Below are positions 16,819 through 27,354 of a stretch of DNA of 64,000 bases, piece after piece. The notes under the pieces are model-generated. The model was not told the DNA's origin and made no database searches. It saw only the letters and a list, made by a program, of their open reading frames with translations. The position numbers were made by a program, and so were the translations under genes. The number at the start of each line of letters is the position of its first letter. The stretch's first letter is position 1. The stretch lies in NCBI RefSeq assembly GCF_002750855.1, contig NZ_NWUC01000003.1:124001-188000 (forward strand). Direction: 5' to 3'. The stretch is from Neopararhizobium haloflavum. GTDB taxonomy: Bacteria; Pseudomonadota; Alphaproteobacteria; Rhizobiales; Rhizobiaceae.

Positions 16819-17250
16819 TCAGTCTGGGACCGAAATATTAATTTTCTTTACCATTCGCTGCGGCTCCGGACGGGCGAGATCAATGGATAGCAGACCATTC
16901 CTGAGTTCGGCCGCGAGCACCTGAATGCCGTCCGCGAGGACGAAAACGCGCTGGAACTGGCGCGCGGCGATCCCGCGGTGGAGGTACTCGCGATCATCGG
17001 CTTCCGCCTGTCGACCTCTGATGATCAACTGGTTCTCTTCAGTGGTGACGTCAAGCTCGTCATCGGCGAAACCGGCGACAGCCACCGTGATGCGCAGGCG
17101 GTCGCCCGTGCCCCGTGTGGTGTTGGCCCGAATGCGCTCGATGTTGTAGGGCGGATAACCATCGGACGCCTTGGCGATACGCTCCAGCGTCTTTTCCATG
17201 GTGTCGAAGCCCAGCAGAAGCGGGCTCGAGAATGGTGTCATGCGTGACAT
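16819..17250 (-). CDS. Hsp20/alpha-crystallin family small heat-shock protein
   Basis: ATP-independent holdase of 143 residues. The N-terminus FSSPLLLGFDTMEKTLERIAKASDGYPPYNIE is the IbpA/HspH class pattern. An alpha-crystallin domain (about 38-130) follows, with the FQRVFVLADGIQV block and the GLLSIDL strand. The VKKINI motif closes the protein. The ATG at 17250 has AAGGA at ten-base spacing. That AAGGA is partly paired in a CTTG-ACAG-CAAG hairpin, and a heat-shock-type promoter lies 70-98 bases upstream. The pattern suggests thermal control at both transcription and translation. Confidence 0.95.
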   Translation of the reverse strand: MSRMTPFSSPLLLGFDTMEKTLERIAKASDGYPPYNIERIRANTTRGTGDRLRITVAVAGFADDELDVTTEENQLIIRGRQAEADDREYLHRGIAARQFQRVFVLADGIQVLAAELRNGLLSIDLARPEPQRMVKKINISVPD

Positions 17251-17319
17251 CGTCCGTCAGTCCTTGCTGTCAAGCGACCTGATAAAGAAGACCCGATTTC
17301 GGCATCTTCGTTGTCTCCA

Positions 17320-17348
17320 ATATGGGAGGGCGCATTGTGCAGTGCAAG
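17320..17348 (-). promoter_or_regulatory. Candidate RpoH (sigma-32) promoter for hsp20
   Basis: On the minus strand: CTTGCA (17348-17343), 17-base spacer, CCATAT (17325-17320). This resembles the alphaproteobacterial RpoH pattern CTTG...CCATAT. The expected start is near 17313, giving a roughly 63-base leader before the hsp20 ATG. Confidence 0.45.
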
Positions 17349-17424
17349 CGCCTTGCGGTCGCAGGCAGCCCACACGATAGTCCGGGCGTGACAGAATCAT
17401 CACCTATCAGCATTGGGGATCATC

Positions 17425-18387
17425 ATGGCTGACGACACACGCCAGAAGATCATCATCGACACCGATCCCGGACAGGACGACGCCGCAGCCATCCTCCTGG
17501 CGCTCGCCAGTCCCGAACTGGACGTTCTCGGCATCACGGCGGTCGCCGGCAACGTGCCGCTCGATCTCACGGCCCGCAACGCAAGGATCATCTGCGAACT
17601 GGCGGAGCGCCGCGACGTGCCGGTATTCGCCGGTGCCGCAGGTCCCCTCACCCGCCCGCTGGTGACCGCCGAACACGTCCACGGCAAGTCCGGACTCGAC
17701 GGTCCTGCGCTCGATGAACCGACGATGGCCATGCAGGTCGAGGATGCGTCGGCGTTCATCGTGCGGTCCATTCTGGAAAATGAGGAACAGTCGGTCACGC
17801 TGTGCGCCCTCGGTCCGCTCACCAACATCGCCGAGGCGCTGCATGACGCGCCGGAGATCGCGGGGCGGGTTCGCGAGATCGTGTTGATGGGCGGCGGCTT
17901 CTTCGAGGGAGGCAACATCACCCCGGCCGCTGAATTCAACATCTACGTCGATCCGGAGGCAGCCGATATCGTCTTTCGCTCCGGAATTCCGATCGTGATG
18001 ATGCCGCTTGATGTGACACACAAGGTGCTGACCACCCGCGTGCGCACCGAGCGCATCGCACAGCTGCCCTCCCGCGCGGCTAAGGCGTTGAGCGAAATGC
18101 TGTTGTTCTTCGAGCGGTTCGACGAGGAGAAATACGGCACGGACGGCGGACCGCTTCACGATCCGTGCGTCATCGCCTACCTGTTGAAGCCTGACCTTTT
18201 CTCCGGGCGGATGTGCAATGTGGAGATCGAAACGATGTCGGAGCTGACGCGCGGCATGACCGTCGTCGACTGGTGGGGCGTGACCGGTCAGGCGGCGAAC
18301 GCCATGGTCATGCGCGATGTCGATGCCGAGGGATTCTTCGAGCTGCTGACATCGCGGCTCGACACCGGCTTTTCGCGACGCGACTGA
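17425..18387 (+). CDS. Inosine-uridine-preferring nucleoside hydrolase family protein
   Basis: Cleaves the N-glycosidic bond of ribonucleosides for salvage. The 320-residue protein has the calcium-binding aspartate cluster at the N-terminus (IIIDTDPGQDDAAAILLAL). It also has LTNIAEAL, MGGGFFEGGNITPAAEFNIYVDPEAA and the C-terminal PLHDPCVIAYLL aspartate/histidine site. The start is ATG 17425, preceded by GGGGA; a TTG 12 bases earlier would bury it. It stands alone upstream of glnD with a 60-base gap. Substrate preference among purine and pyrimidine nucleosides cannot be read here. Confidence 0.94.
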   Translation: MADDTRQKIIIDTDPGQDDAAAILLALASPELDVLGITAVAGNVPLDLTARNARIICELAERRDVPVFAGAAGPLTRPLVTAEHVHGKSGLDGPALDEPTMAMQVEDASAFIVRSILENEEQSVTLCALGPLTNIAEALHDAPEIAGRVREIVLMGGGFFEGGNITPAAEFNIYVDPEAADIVFRSGIPIVMMPLDVTHKVLTTRVRTERIAQLPSRAAKALSEMLLFFERFDEEKYGTDGGPLHDPCVIAYLLKPDLFSGRMCNVEIETMSELTRGMTVVDWWGVTGQAANAMVMRDVDAEGFFELLTSRLDTGFSRRD

Positions 18388-18447
18388 TGGCGCGCAGCGG
18401 GAAAAATGCGCTATAGCGCGCACAGACCCTTTTAACCGGCTGGCCCA

Positions 18448-21279
18448 ATGACCGCAGAGCGTTCCAATTTCAACGATATCGTCGACACGCCTGCCTTGCA
18501 CGCGATGCTGGAGCAATTGGCGGTCGATGGCATCGATGCGAACGCAACCCGCCAGGCGGTTCTAGCGGAAATCCGGCGCGTCAGCCAGGCCGGTCGCCAG
18601 CGCGCCCGTGACCTTCTTGCGGAAGATGGCAGCGGCACGCTCTGTGCGGCGCGGATATCGCATCTGCAGGATGTCATCATCTCCGCGCTCTTCTCTTTCG
18701 CGGTCCGCCACGTCCATAACGGCGAGGACAGCAAGGGAGAGGACGGGATGGCTGTCGCCGCGGTCGGCGGCTATGGCCGTGGTACGCTGGCGCCCGGTTC
18801 GGATATCGACCTGCTCTTCATCCTGCCGCAGGGAAGCACCGATTGGTCCGAGCGCATCGTGGAATTCATTCTCTACCTGCTCTGGGACATGGGGCTGAAG
18901 GTGGGGCATGCCACGCGCAGCATCGACGAATGCGTCCGCCTTTCACGCAGCGACATCACGATCCGCACCGCCATCCTGGAAGCGCGCTATGTCTGCGGAT
19001 CCAGCGCGCTTTTCGATGAGCTGGCCGCGCGCTTCGACACACAGGTGGTCAAGGGCACGGCGCCCGAATTCATCGAGGCCAAGCTCGCCGAACGCGACCA
19101 GCGTCACATGAAGGCCGGCGACACGCGCTATCTCGTCGAGCCCAATGTGAAGGAAGGCAAAGGCGGACTGCGCGACCTTCATACCCTGTTCTGGATCGCC
19201 AAATACTTCTACCGGATCCGACATACGGAGGATCTGGTCAAACTCGGCGTCCTGTCACGCACGGAGATGAAGATCTTTCGCAAGGCCGAGGATTTCCTTT
19301 GGGCGGTGCGCTGTCAGATGCACTTCCTGACGGGCAAGGCGGAGGAACGGCTTTCGTTCGACATCCAGCGCGAGATCGCCGAGGCGCTCGGCTATCACGA
19401 CCATCCGGGATTGTCGGCGGTCGAGCGGTTCATGAAGCACTACTTCCTCGTTGCCAAGGACGTCGGCGACCTGACGCGGATCATCTGTGCCGAACTGGAG
19501 GATCAGCAGGCCAAGGAAGCGCCCGGGCTGACGGCGATGATCAGCCGGTTCGCGCACCGCACCCGCAAGATCGCCGGCACGCTCGACTTTCTGGAAGACC
19601 GCGGCCGTATCACTATCGCCGACAAGGACGTCTTCAAGCGCGATCCGGTCAACCTGATCCGGCTCTTCCATCTGGCCGACATCAATGGCCTGGAATTCCA
19701 TCCCGATGCGCTGAAACGGGTGACCCGATCGCTGAAACTGGTCAAGAGCGGCCTGCGTGAAGACGAGGAAGCCAACAGGCTCTTCCTCTCGATCCTCACC
19801 TCACGGCGCGATCCGGCCTTGATCCTGAGGCGCATGAACGAGGCGGGCCTTCTGGGCAAGTTCATTCCAGAATTCGGCAAGATCGTCGCGATGATGCAGT
19901 TCAACATGTATCACCACTATACGGTCGACGAGCATCTCATCCGAACGGTGGCCGTCCTGTCCGGCATCGACAATGGCCGGGACGGTGATGCGCATCCGCT
20001 TTCGTCGCAACTGATGCCGAGCATCGAGGAACGCGAAGCGCTCTATGTCGCCGTCTTCCTGCACGACGTGGCGAAGGGGCGTCCCGAGGATCATTCGATC
20101 GCCGGTGCAAAAGTGGCGCGAAAGCTCTGCCCCCGGCTCGGCCTGTCACAAAAGCAGACCGACCTCGTCGCCTGGTTGATCGAGGAGCATCTGACGATGT
20201 CGATGATCGCTCAGGCCCGCGACCTCAACGACCGCAAGACGATCGAGGATTTCGCAGGAAAGGTGCAGTCGCTCGACCGGCTGAAGCTTCTCATTATCCT
20301 GACCGTCTGCGATATCCGCGCCGTCGGTCCGGGCGTGTGGAACGGGTGGAAGGGCCAGTTGCTCCGCACGCTCTACTATGAAACCGAACTGCTCCTCTCC
20401 GGCGGCTTTTCGGAGGTCTCGCGCAGGGAGCGGGCAACATTTGCGGCCGAGCAACTGGAGAAGGCGCTGGCGGACTGGGACGACGAGGAGCGCGAGCGCT
20501 ATCTCGGATTGCACTACGAGCCCTATCTGCTTTCCACCGAGATCGATGACCAGGTCCGCCATGCCGCGTTCATTCGCGACGCAGACCGCGCGGAAAAGGT
20601 TCTCGCCACGATGGTGCGAACCCATTCCTTTCATGCGATCACGGAGATCACCGTTCTCTCACCGGACCATCCGCGTCTTCTCACCCTCGTGGCGGGGGCA
20701 TGTGCGGCGGCGGGCGCCAATATCGCGGATGCCCAGATCTTCACGACGTCGGACGGCCGCGCACTCGACACGATCCTGATCAACCGGGAATTTTCCGACG
20801 ATGCGGACGAGGTACGCCGGGGCATGAGCATCGGCCGGTTGATCGAGGACATGCTGGCCGGCCGCAAGCGCCTGCCGGACGTCATGGCGCCGAAAGCGCG
20901 CCAGCCGCGCAAGGCAAGAGCATTCACCGTGGCTCCAGCCGTTGCCGTTTCCAACGCGCTGTCGAACAAGTTCACCGTGATCGAGGTCGAGGGTCTCGAC
21001 CGGCCGGGCCTTCTGGCCGACATCACCGCCTGCCTGTCGGACCTGTCGCTCGACATTGCCTCGGCCCACATCTCCACATTCGGCGAGAAGGTGATCGACA
21101 ACTTTTACGTCACCGATCTCGTCGGCCACAAGATTGTGAGCGAATCCCGTCAGGCCAACATCGTCGCCCGTCTCAAGGCAGTGATGGCCAATATCGAGGA
21201 CGAGATGCGCGAGAAGATGCCCAACGGCATGGTTGCGCCACCGCAGACCGCGCGGCATCCCGCGCGCCGCGCTCGATGA
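18448..21279 (+). CDS. glnD: Bifunctional PII uridylyltransferase/uridylyl-removing enzyme GlnD
   Basis: Primary nitrogen sensor: it uridylylates PII (GlnB/GlnK) when glutamine is low and deuridylylates it when high. The 943 residues show the nucleotidyltransferase motif [18 protein letters not shown] (about residue 109), a central helical region, the HD domain with [14 protein letters not shown] (about 535), and two C-terminal ACT domains starting [16 protein letters not shown] (about 735) and [17 protein letters not shown] (about 850). It is followed eight bases later by murJ. The mutS gene that often precedes glnD in rhizobia is not here; a nucleoside hydrolase occupies the place. Confidence 0.98.
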   Translation: MTAERSNFNDIVDTPALHAMLEQLAVDGIDANATRQAVLAEIRRVSQAGRQRARDLLAEDGSGTLCAARISHLQDVIISALFSFAVRHVHNGEDSKGEDGMAVAAVGGYGRGTLAPGSDIDLLFILPQGSTDWSERIVEFILYLLWDMGLKVGHATRSIDECVRLSRSDITIRTAILEARYVCGSSALFDELAARFDTQVVKGTAPEFIEAKLAERDQRHMKAGDTRYLVEPNVKEGKGGLRDLHTLFWIAKYFYRIRHTEDLVKLGVLSRTEMKIFRKAEDFLWAVRCQMHFLTGKAEERLSFDIQREIAEALGYHDHPGLSAVERFMKHYFLVAKDVGDLTRIICAELEDQQAKEAPGLTAMISRFAHRTRKIAGTLDFLEDRGRITIADKDVFKRDPVNLIRLFHLADINGLEFHPDALKRVTRSLKLVKSGLREDEEANRLFLSILTSRRDPALILRRMNEAGLLGKFIPEFGKIVAMMQFNMYHHYTVDEHLIRTVAVLSGIDNGRDGDAHPLSSQLMPSIEEREALYVAVFLHDVAKGRPEDHSIAGAKVARKLCPRLGLSQKQTDLVAWLIEEHLTMSMIAQARDLNDRKTIEDFAGKVQSLDRLKLLIILTVCDIRAVGPGVWNGWKGQLLRTLYYETELLLSGGFSEVSRRERATFAAEQLEKALADWDDEERERYLGLHYEPYLLSTEIDDQVRHAAFIRDADRAEKVLATMVRTHSFHAITEITVLSPDHPRLLTLVAGACAAAGANIADAQIFTTSDGRALDTILINREFSDDADEVRRGMSIGRLIEDMLAGRKRLPDVMAPKARQPRKARAFTVAPAVAVSNALSNKFTVIEVEGLDRPGLLADITACLSDLSLDIASAHISTFGEKVIDNFYVTDLVGHKIVSESRQANIVARLKAVMANIEDEMREKMPNGMVAPPQTARHPARRAR

Positions 21280-21286
21280 TGTCTCG

Positions 21287-22843
21287 ATGAGTGTGCTCAG
21301 GAAGTTCGCCACCGTCGGCGGCGCGACTTTGGCAAGCCGCGTGCTGGGCTTTGTGCGTGAGGCGTTGATTGCAGCCACGCTCGGCGCCGGACCGGTCGCC
21401 GATGCGTTCTATGCGGCCTTCCGTTTTCCGAACCTTTTCCGCCGGCTCTTCGCCGAGGGCGCCTTCAACGCGGCTTTCGTTCCGCTTTTCGCCAAGGAGC
21501 TTGAAGGAGGCGGACGGGCGCAGGCGCGAAGGTTCGCATCCGAGGTGGCCTCGGTCCTGGTGGCGATCCTCATCCTGCTCAGCGCCGTGGCCATGATCTT
21601 CACGCCCTTCCTCGTCGGAACGGTGATCGCTCCCAAATTCGCCGATACGCCGGACAAGTTCGAACTGACGGTCGTTCTGACCCGGATCATGTTCCCGTAT
21701 CTCGCCGCCATGTCGCTGGTCGCCATGCTGTCGGGCGTTCTGAATTCCTTTCGCCGGTACTTTCTCGCAGCGATCGTTCCGGTTCTGCTCAACGTCGCGA
21801 TGATCGTTGCGTTGCTGTGCGGTCTCCAGCTCGGCTTTTCAGCCGAATATTTCGGGATGGCTCTGGCCGTTGCGGTCGTGACCTCGGGGGCGCTGCAGCT
21901 GGCACTCCTCATCCACGGTGTGCACAGGGAAGGCTTTTCTTTCGGCCTGAGGCGACCGAGGGCAACGCCCGCCGTCAAGCGCCTCCTCTGGCTGGCGTTG
22001 CCGGCAGCGATCACGGGAGGCATCACGCAGATCAACCTTCTGATCGGTCAGATCATCGCTTCGGGCCAGGACGGCGCGATCGCCGTAATGAATTACGCCG
22101 ATCGCATTTTGCAGCTTCCGCTCGGCGTCATTGGAATCGCAATCGGTGTCGTCCTGCTGCCCGAGCTGGCGCGATCGCTGAAGGCGGGAGATCTGGCCGA
22201 TGCGGCCCTGCTGCAGAACCGCAGCCTGGAATTCGGTCTCGGCCTCACCGTTCCGGCCGCCGTCGGTTTCGCGATCATGCCGGAACCCATTGTCGCTTTG
22301 CTCTTCGAACGCGGCGCCTTTCTGCGTGAGACGACAGAGATCACCGCCGCGGTGCTCAGAGCCTTCGCGATCGGCCTTCCGGCCTTCGTCCTGATCAAGA
22401 TCTTCCAGCCTGGATTCTACGCCCGCGAGGACATGCGCACGCCGATGTGGTTCGCCGGCCTAGGCGTCATCGTGAACATCGCCGCCAGCCTGACGCTCTT
22501 TCCCAGTTTCGGCGTGGTCGGCATCGGTATCGCAACGGCGCTTTTCGGCTGGGTCAACGCGGTGTTGCTCGCCATGACGCTGTGGCGGCGCGATCTCTTT
22601 CGTCCTTCGCGCACGACGCTCAACCGGATCGTTCTGATCGCGCTCGGCAGCGCGCTCATGGGCGTGGCGCTGTTTCTTGCCATGCGGTTCCTCGAGCCCG
22701 TTCTGCTCGATGCCAACATCCTGGTCCGGATCGGTTCGGTCAGCGGCACCATCGCGGCTGGCGCTGCGGTCTATTTTGCGTTCACCCTGGCGACGGGCGC
22801 CATCGAAAAGCGCCATCTCCTGAAGATCGTTCGACGACGCTGA
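21287..22843 (+). CDS. murJ: Lipid II flippase MurJ (MviN)
   Basis: MOP-superfamily flippase that moves lipid-linked peptidoglycan precursor across the inner membrane. The 518-residue protein has about 14 hydrophobic segments. It contains the family N-terminus ([33 protein letters not shown]), [24 protein letters not shown] and [19 protein letters not shown]. The start at ATG 21287 matches the canonical MSVLRKF-type N-terminus; the longer frame to 21233 overlaps glnD without reason. It lies between glnD and trpS, the standard alphaproteobacterial order. Confidence 0.97.
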   Translation: MSVLRKFATVGGATLASRVLGFVREALIAATLGAGPVADAFYAAFRFPNLFRRLFAEGAFNAAFVPLFAKELEGGGRAQARRFASEVASVLVAILILLSAVAMIFTPFLVGTVIAPKFADTPDKFELTVVLTRIMFPYLAAMSLVAMLSGVLNSFRRYFLAAIVPVLLNVAMIVALLCGLQLGFSAEYFGMALAVAVVTSGALQLALLIHGVHREGFSFGLRRPRATPAVKRLLWLALPAAITGGITQINLLIGQIIASGQDGAIAVMNYADRILQLPLGVIGIAIGVVLLPELARSLKAGDLADAALLQNRSLEFGLGLTVPAAVGFAIMPEPIVALLFERGAFLRETTEITAAVLRAFAIGLPAFVLIKIFQPGFYAREDMRTPMWFAGLGVIVNIAASLTLFPSFGVVGIGIATALFGWVNAVLLAMTLWRRDLFRPSRTTLNRIVLIALGSALMGVALFLAMRFLEPVLLDANILVRIGSVSGTIAAGAAVYFAFTLATGAIEKRHLLKIVRRR

Positions 22844-22971
22844 CAGGCAGCTCTCCCACCCCGTCGCCGCCGGCCCTTGCAGCGGCGCCTTCCACCATGC
22901 ATAAGGCCGGCGATTTCAATGGGCCACTTGGCCGACAACAGGGAGCGGGCCCTCCACAAGCCCGGCATGGC

Positions 22972-24033
22972 ATGGCCGAATTCAAACAGCGCGTCTTTTC
23001 CGGCGTCCAGCCGACGGGAAATCTCCACCTCGGCAACTATCTCGGCGCGATCAAGCGCTTCGTCGCGCTCCAGGAAAGCTACGACTGCATCTATTGCGTC
23101 GTCGATCTGCACGCCATCACCGCGCAGCTCGTTCATGAGGACCTGCCGGGACAGACCCGTTCCATCACCGCAGCGTTTCTCGCCGCCGGGATCGACCCGA
23201 GCAAGCATGTCGTCTTCAACCAGTCTGCCGTCTCCGGACACGCCGAGTTGGCCTGGATCTTCAACTGTGTCGCACGCATCGGGTGGATGAACCGGATGAC
23301 GCAGTTCAAGGACAAGGCCGGCAAGGACCGCGAGAACGCCTCGCTCGGGCTCCTTGCCTATCCCAGCTTGATGGCTGCGGACATTTTGCTCTACCGCGCC
23401 ACACACGTGCCGGTGGGAGACGACCAGAAGCAGCATCTGGAGCTGACGCGCGACATCGCGATGAAGTTCAACATCGATTTCTCGCGCAAGATCAGTCAGA
23501 CCGGCAAGGCTGTCGAGACGGTCGTCGGCGAGGAACGCGTCGATGCCTATTTCCCGCTGACCGAGCCACTGATCGAGGGGCCGGCGCCGCGCGTCATGAG
23601 CCTGCGCGACGGCACGAAGAAGATGTCCAAATCGGACCCCTCGGACCTGTCACGCATCAACCTCACCGACGATTCCGACACGATCCTCAAGAAAATCCGC
23701 AAGGCCAAGACCGACCCGGATGCCCTTCCGTCCGAAGTGGAAGGACTTGCGGGGCGGCCAGAGGCCGACAATCTTGTCACGCTCTATGCTGCCTTGGCTG
23801 AAAAGACGCGGGCAGAGATCGTGGCGGAGTTCGGAGGTCAGCAATTTTCTGCGTTCAAGCCAGCGCTGGCCGATCTGGCCGTGGAGAAGCTGGCGCCGAT
23901 GAACGGCGAGATGCGGCGGTTGATGGACGATCCTGCGCATATCGATGAGGTGCTGAGGGCTGGGGCCGAGAAAGCCAATGCCATTGCCGCGCAGACGATG
24001 CGGGACGTCAAGGAGATCATCGGGTTCATCTGA
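22972..24033 (+). CDS. trpS: Tryptophanyl-tRNA synthetase
   Basis: Class I aminoacyl-tRNA synthetase of about 353 residues. The HIGH-type signature is [12 protein letters not shown], the KMSKS loop is [10 protein letters not shown], and [16 protein letters not shown] is the conserved dimer-core motif. The ATG at 22972 gives the usual start ([17 protein letters not shown]). The open frame extends far upstream through murJ without meaning. The 128 bases between murJ and trpS are not otherwise annotated. It continues the glnD-murJ-trpS-usp-nfu run. Confidence 0.97.
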   Translation: MAEFKQRVFSGVQPTGNLHLGNYLGAIKRFVALQESYDCIYCVVDLHAITAQLVHEDLPGQTRSITAAFLAAGIDPSKHVVFNQSAVSGHAELAWIFNCVARIGWMNRMTQFKDKAGKDRENASLGLLAYPSLMAADILLYRATHVPVGDDQKQHLELTRDIAMKFNIDFSRKISQTGKAVETVVGEERVDAYFPLTEPLIEGPAPRVMSLRDGTKKMSKSDPSDLSRINLTDDSDTILKKIRKAKTDPDALPSEVEGLAGRPEADNLVTLYAALAEKTRAEIVAEFGGQQFSAFKPALADLAVEKLAPMNGEMRRLMDDPAHIDEVLRAGAEKANAIAAQTMRDVKEIIGFI

Positions 24034-24169
24034 CGATGAGGCTTTGGAGCTCTCGCCAGTGCGTTAGCGCCATCGGGTTCGAGCAGACGATCGCCAACGA
24101 TAAACACTCCGGGCCGAAGAACCAATTGCGCACTTGCCGGCTGGTCGCGGCAGTGGCAATGTCCGCGCC

Positions 24170-24664
24170 ATGGTATCAAGACGACTTTCGCGCGAAGAGG
24201 GGCACCGCCGCAAGTTCATGGCGGTGCTTGACGACACCCCCGAATGCGAGAGAGCCGTTCGCTACGCGGCGATGCGCGCCAAGAATTCGGGCGGCGGCCT
24301 GGTCCTTCTCTATGTGGTCGAACCCGGTGATTTCCAGCATTGGCTCGGCGTCGAGGAGATCATGAAGGCCGAGGCCGTTGAGGAAGCGGAGACGCGCCTC
24401 GCCAAATCGGCGAGCAATGTCCGGGAATCGATCGGCATCGACGCGGAGACGGTCGTCCGCCAGGGCACGACCCGCGAGGAAATCAACGCGCTGATCGAGG
24501 AAGACAAGGACATTGCCATCCTTGTTCTGGCAGCCGGATCGACGAAAGAAGGCCCCGGTCCGCTTGTTTCAGCGATAGCGGCACGCGGCTCGGTCGCATT
24601 TCCCGTTCCGGTTACCGTCATCCCGACCGACCTGTCGGACGAGGATATCGATGCGTTGAGCTGA
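24170..24664 (+). CDS. Universal stress protein (UspA family)
   Basis: Single-domain Usp of about 164 residues. The N-terminal strand is KFMAVLDDTPECERAVRYAAMRA, followed by GLVLLYVVEP. The C-terminal region ILVLAAGSTKEGPGPLVSAIA carries the ATP-binding-type glycine loop in degenerate form, without a clear GxxGS; ATP binding is uncertain. It lies between trpS and the Nfu gene as in other Hyphomicrobiales. The start ATG 24170 is chosen over 24134, which would add a low-complexity tail. Its specific stress role is unknown. Confidence 0.9.
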   Translation: MVSRRLSREEGHRRKFMAVLDDTPECERAVRYAAMRAKNSGGGLVLLYVVEPGDFQHWLGVEEIMKAEAVEEAETRLAKSASNVRESIGIDAETVVRQGTTREEINALIEEDKDIAILVLAAGSTKEGPGPLVSAIAARGSVAFPVPVTVIPTDLSDEDIDALS

Positions 24665-24811
24665 CGCGCATCCCTCGCTATTGTAGTCTCTCATATTCCA
24701 CATTTCCGGGGCCGGCGGCTTGAATGCACCATCGGAACCGCATATCTTGTTTGGAAACATTCCAAACTGGCATCCGCTCGATGCTCCGAGCCGCGCGAGG
24801 GAGACACCCCG

Positions 24812-25378
24812 ATGTTCATCCAGACTGAAGCCACGCCGAACCCCGCAACCCTCAAGTTTCTGCCGGGCAAGGTCGTCATGGACGATGGCACCGCCGATTT
24901 TCGCGACGAAGATTCAGCGTCCGAGGCCTCGCCGCTCGCCGCCAAGCTTTTTTCCATTCCCGGCGTGAATGGCGTCTTCTTCGGCTATGATTTCGTGACC
25001 ATCACGAAGGACGAAGGGCCGGAATGGCAGCACCTGAAGCCGGCGGTTCTCGGCACCATCATGGAACACTTCATGTCCGGAGATCCGGTCATGGCGAAGA
25101 CGCATGCGCCGCAGGCCGACGGTGACGGTGAGTTCTTCGACGCCGACGACACCACGATCGTCACGACGATCAAGGAACTGCTTGAAACACGGGTCCGCCC
25201 GGCCGTTGCCCAGGATGGCGGCGACATCACCTTCAAGGGCTACAAGGAAGGCACCGTCTTCCTGAACATGAAGGGCGCCTGTGCCGGCTGCCCCTCTTCC
25301 ACCGCGACACTCAAGCACGGCATCCAGAATCTTCTTCGCCACTTCATTCCCGAAGTGAAGGAAGTGGAGGCGGTCTGA
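24812..25378 (+). CDS. NifU-like iron-sulfur scaffold/carrier (Nfu family)
   Basis: Iron-sulfur carrier of 188 residues. The N-terminal Nfu_N domain (about 1-90) starts FIQTEATPNPATLKFLPGKVV, and the C-terminal NifU domain (about 110-185) has the cluster-binding CxxC in MKGACAGCPSSTATLKHGIQN. It delivers 4Fe-4S clusters to apoproteins. Candidate clients in this window are MiaB and the Nth-type endonuclease, an inference. In related genomes I recall tsaB directly following this gene; here tsaB is 21 kb away on the opposite strand and a histidine kinase follows instead. Confidence 0.95.
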   Translation: MFIQTEATPNPATLKFLPGKVVMDDGTADFRDEDSASEASPLAAKLFSIPGVNGVFFGYDFVTITKDEGPEWQHLKPAVLGTIMEHFMSGDPVMAKTHAPQADGDGEFFDADDTTIVTTIKELLETRVRPAVAQDGGDITFKGYKEGTVFLNMKGACAGCPSSTATLKHGIQNLLRHFIPEVKEVEAV

Positions 25379-25451
25379 TCCTTTCGGAAACCGGTAAATT
25401 CTTACGAAAAGGCGAAAATCTTCTCTAGGCCCAGCCTGCTAGCCTCACGGC

Positions 25452-27260
25452 ATGGCCTATGTCGACGACGCCCAACCCGACCGCAAGCATGGCGACGCCC
25501 CGCGCTCGCAAAGCGCGATCGAGCGGGTGCGCGCGGCACCGACCGCGGCGCCGGTGCTGATCGGCATCTCGTTGTTCCTGGCGATAGCGGCGTGGGGTGC
25601 ACGGCTCGCGCCGGACCTGCTCGCCATCCTTCTCGGCGGTTGCGCCATCGTTGCGGTTATTGCCGCATTCGCCGCGCCCCGTCATTCGCGATCCCCCGCG
25701 CCCGGGCTTGATTACGCCGACGAACTGATCGAAGCGCGTCACCGGGCAGAGGAAGCCAATCGGGCCAAGTCTCGATTTCTTGCGATGGTGAGCCACGAGG
25801 TCCGCACTCCGCTCAACGGCATCCTTGGAATGACCCACCTTCTCGAGCGCACGACGCTTTCGGCGGAGCAGGAGAGCTATGTCGCGGCGGTGCGTCGGTC
25901 CGGCGATACTCTTTTCGATCTCGTCTCCGACCTGCTCGATTTTTCGGCCATCGAAGCGGGTCGCTTCCAGTTGAATCCGGAGCGCGGCGATCTGCATCGG
26001 CTCATCGAAGAGGCGACCGAACTGATGTCGGCACGCGCCCACGAAAAAGGCCTCGACATCGCTGCCTGCATCATGCCCGACACACCCCAATGCGCCGTCA
26101 TCGACCATGACAGGGTGCGGCAGGTGCTATTCAACCTCATCGGCAACGCGGTGAAGTTCACCGAAGCCGGCGGAATCGGCGTCGAAACGGGATATGCCCG
26201 CGGCGTCCTATCGATCCATGTCAGCGATACCGGTCCGGGATTGGCGCCGCGTGACCGCATGCGCATATTCGAGGAATTCGAGCAGGCAGGAAACGGCCGC
26301 CAGGGACGTTCGGGCGTCGGCCTCGGGCTTTCCATCTCCGCGCGCATCGTGGCGGCCATGGGCGGTTCGATCGACGTTGAAAGCGCGGAAGGCATCGGTA
26401 GCCGCTTCACCGTAAGCCTTCCGCTCGACAGACCGGAGCCCGTGCGGCCGGTTGACGGGGGCGGCAAGCATCGGGTGCTCATCCTCATGCAGCGACGACA
26501 AACGGCCGACGCCATCGCTAAACGACTGCTGGCGGACGGAGCGGCTGTCGAGATCGTCGATGCTATCGATCAGCCAGGAGAGATGCGCGACCCCACCCAC
26601 ATCATCATTGACGATGAAAGTGCCGGGGACCATGGCTCCGCCCTTCCCGGCTTGCCAGCGCGCGCCGCTGGCGGCCCTTGCCGTTTGCTGGCCGTGACGC
26701 CCGCCAGGCGTGAGCGGCTGAAGAGCCTCGCCGAGGACGGCTTCGACGGCTGGCTGGTCTTGCCGATCCGGCAGGCGTCGTTGCGGGCCGTGATCGAGGG
26801 ACGGTTTGCCGGACCCCAGCCGCATCCTGACGCCAGCCGCCTCCATCAGGCTGAAAGGTCCGGCGGCAAGCTTGAGATCGTTGTGGCGGAGGACAATCCG
26901 GTGAACGCGCTGATCGTATGCAACGTTTTGCGCCAGGCCGGACACGTTGTCACGCTTGTCGAAGACGGGCAGGCGCTCATCGAGACCCTGTTCGATCCAC
27001 AGACTCATGCCTGCCGCTTCGACCTGGTCATCACAGATGTCGCCATGCCGCGCCTCGACGGCCTTGCGGCGCTGAAGCACATTCGCGCGCATCAGGCGGC
27101 GTTCGACCTTCCACGCATTCCTGTGGCGCTGCTGACCGCCGATGGACGCACCGTGCACAGCCAGACAGGCGCAGCTTCCGACGCCGACCTCTATCTGGAA
27201 AAGCCCATCGACCCGGTCCGCCTGACACAGGCGATCGAACATCTCGCCGCCCGCCGTTAG
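25452..27260 (+). CDS. Hybrid sensor histidine kinase / response regulator (orphan)
   Basis: Inner-membrane hybrid kinase of 602 residues. Two hydrophobic segments (about 34-51 and 55-76) have almost no periplasmic loop, so sensing is probably in the membrane or cytoplasm. The HisKA domain holds H115 in FLAMVSHEVRTPLNG. The ATPase domain has NLIGNAVKFT (N box), DTGPGLAP and GVGLGLSIS (G boxes). A degenerate region follows, then a C-terminal receiver (about 475-600) with EDNPVN and the phospho-acceptor in LVITDVAMPRLDG. No response regulator or Hpt gene is adjacent. olsB begins 94 bases downstream on the same strand. Confidence 0.94.
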   Translation: MAYVDDAQPDRKHGDAPRSQSAIERVRAAPTAAPVLIGISLFLAIAAWGARLAPDLLAILLGGCAIVAVIAAFAAPRHSRSPAPGLDYADELIEARHRAEEANRAKSRFLAMVSHEVRTPLNGILGMTHLLERTTLSAEQESYVAAVRRSGDTLFDLVSDLLDFSAIEAGRFQLNPERGDLHRLIEEATELMSARAHEKGLDIAACIMPDTPQCAVIDHDRVRQVLFNLIGNAVKFTEAGGIGVETGYARGVLSIHVSDTGPGLAPRDRMRIFEEFEQAGNGRQGRSGVGLGLSISARIVAAMGGSIDVESAEGIGSRFTVSLPLDRPEPVRPVDGGGKHRVLILMQRRQTADAIAKRLLADGAAVEIVDAIDQPGEMRDPTHIIIDDESAGDHGSALPGLPARAAGGPCRLLAVTPARRERLKSLAEDGFDGWLVLPIRQASLRAVIEGRFAGPQPHPDASRLHQAERSGGKLEIVVAEDNPVNALIVCNVLRQAGHVVTLVEDGQALIETLFDPQTHACRFDLVITDVAMPRLDGLAALKHIRAHQAAFDLPRIPVALLTADGRTVHSQTGAASDADLYLEKPIDPVRLTQAIEHLAARR

Positions 27261-27354
27261 GACTCTGGCCGCGACGATTGCGTCAAGGGTTGTCACCATG
27301 CTGTCGCACAGCCATGATTTAAGGCGCCCAGACATTCGATACGGAAGATTCGCC

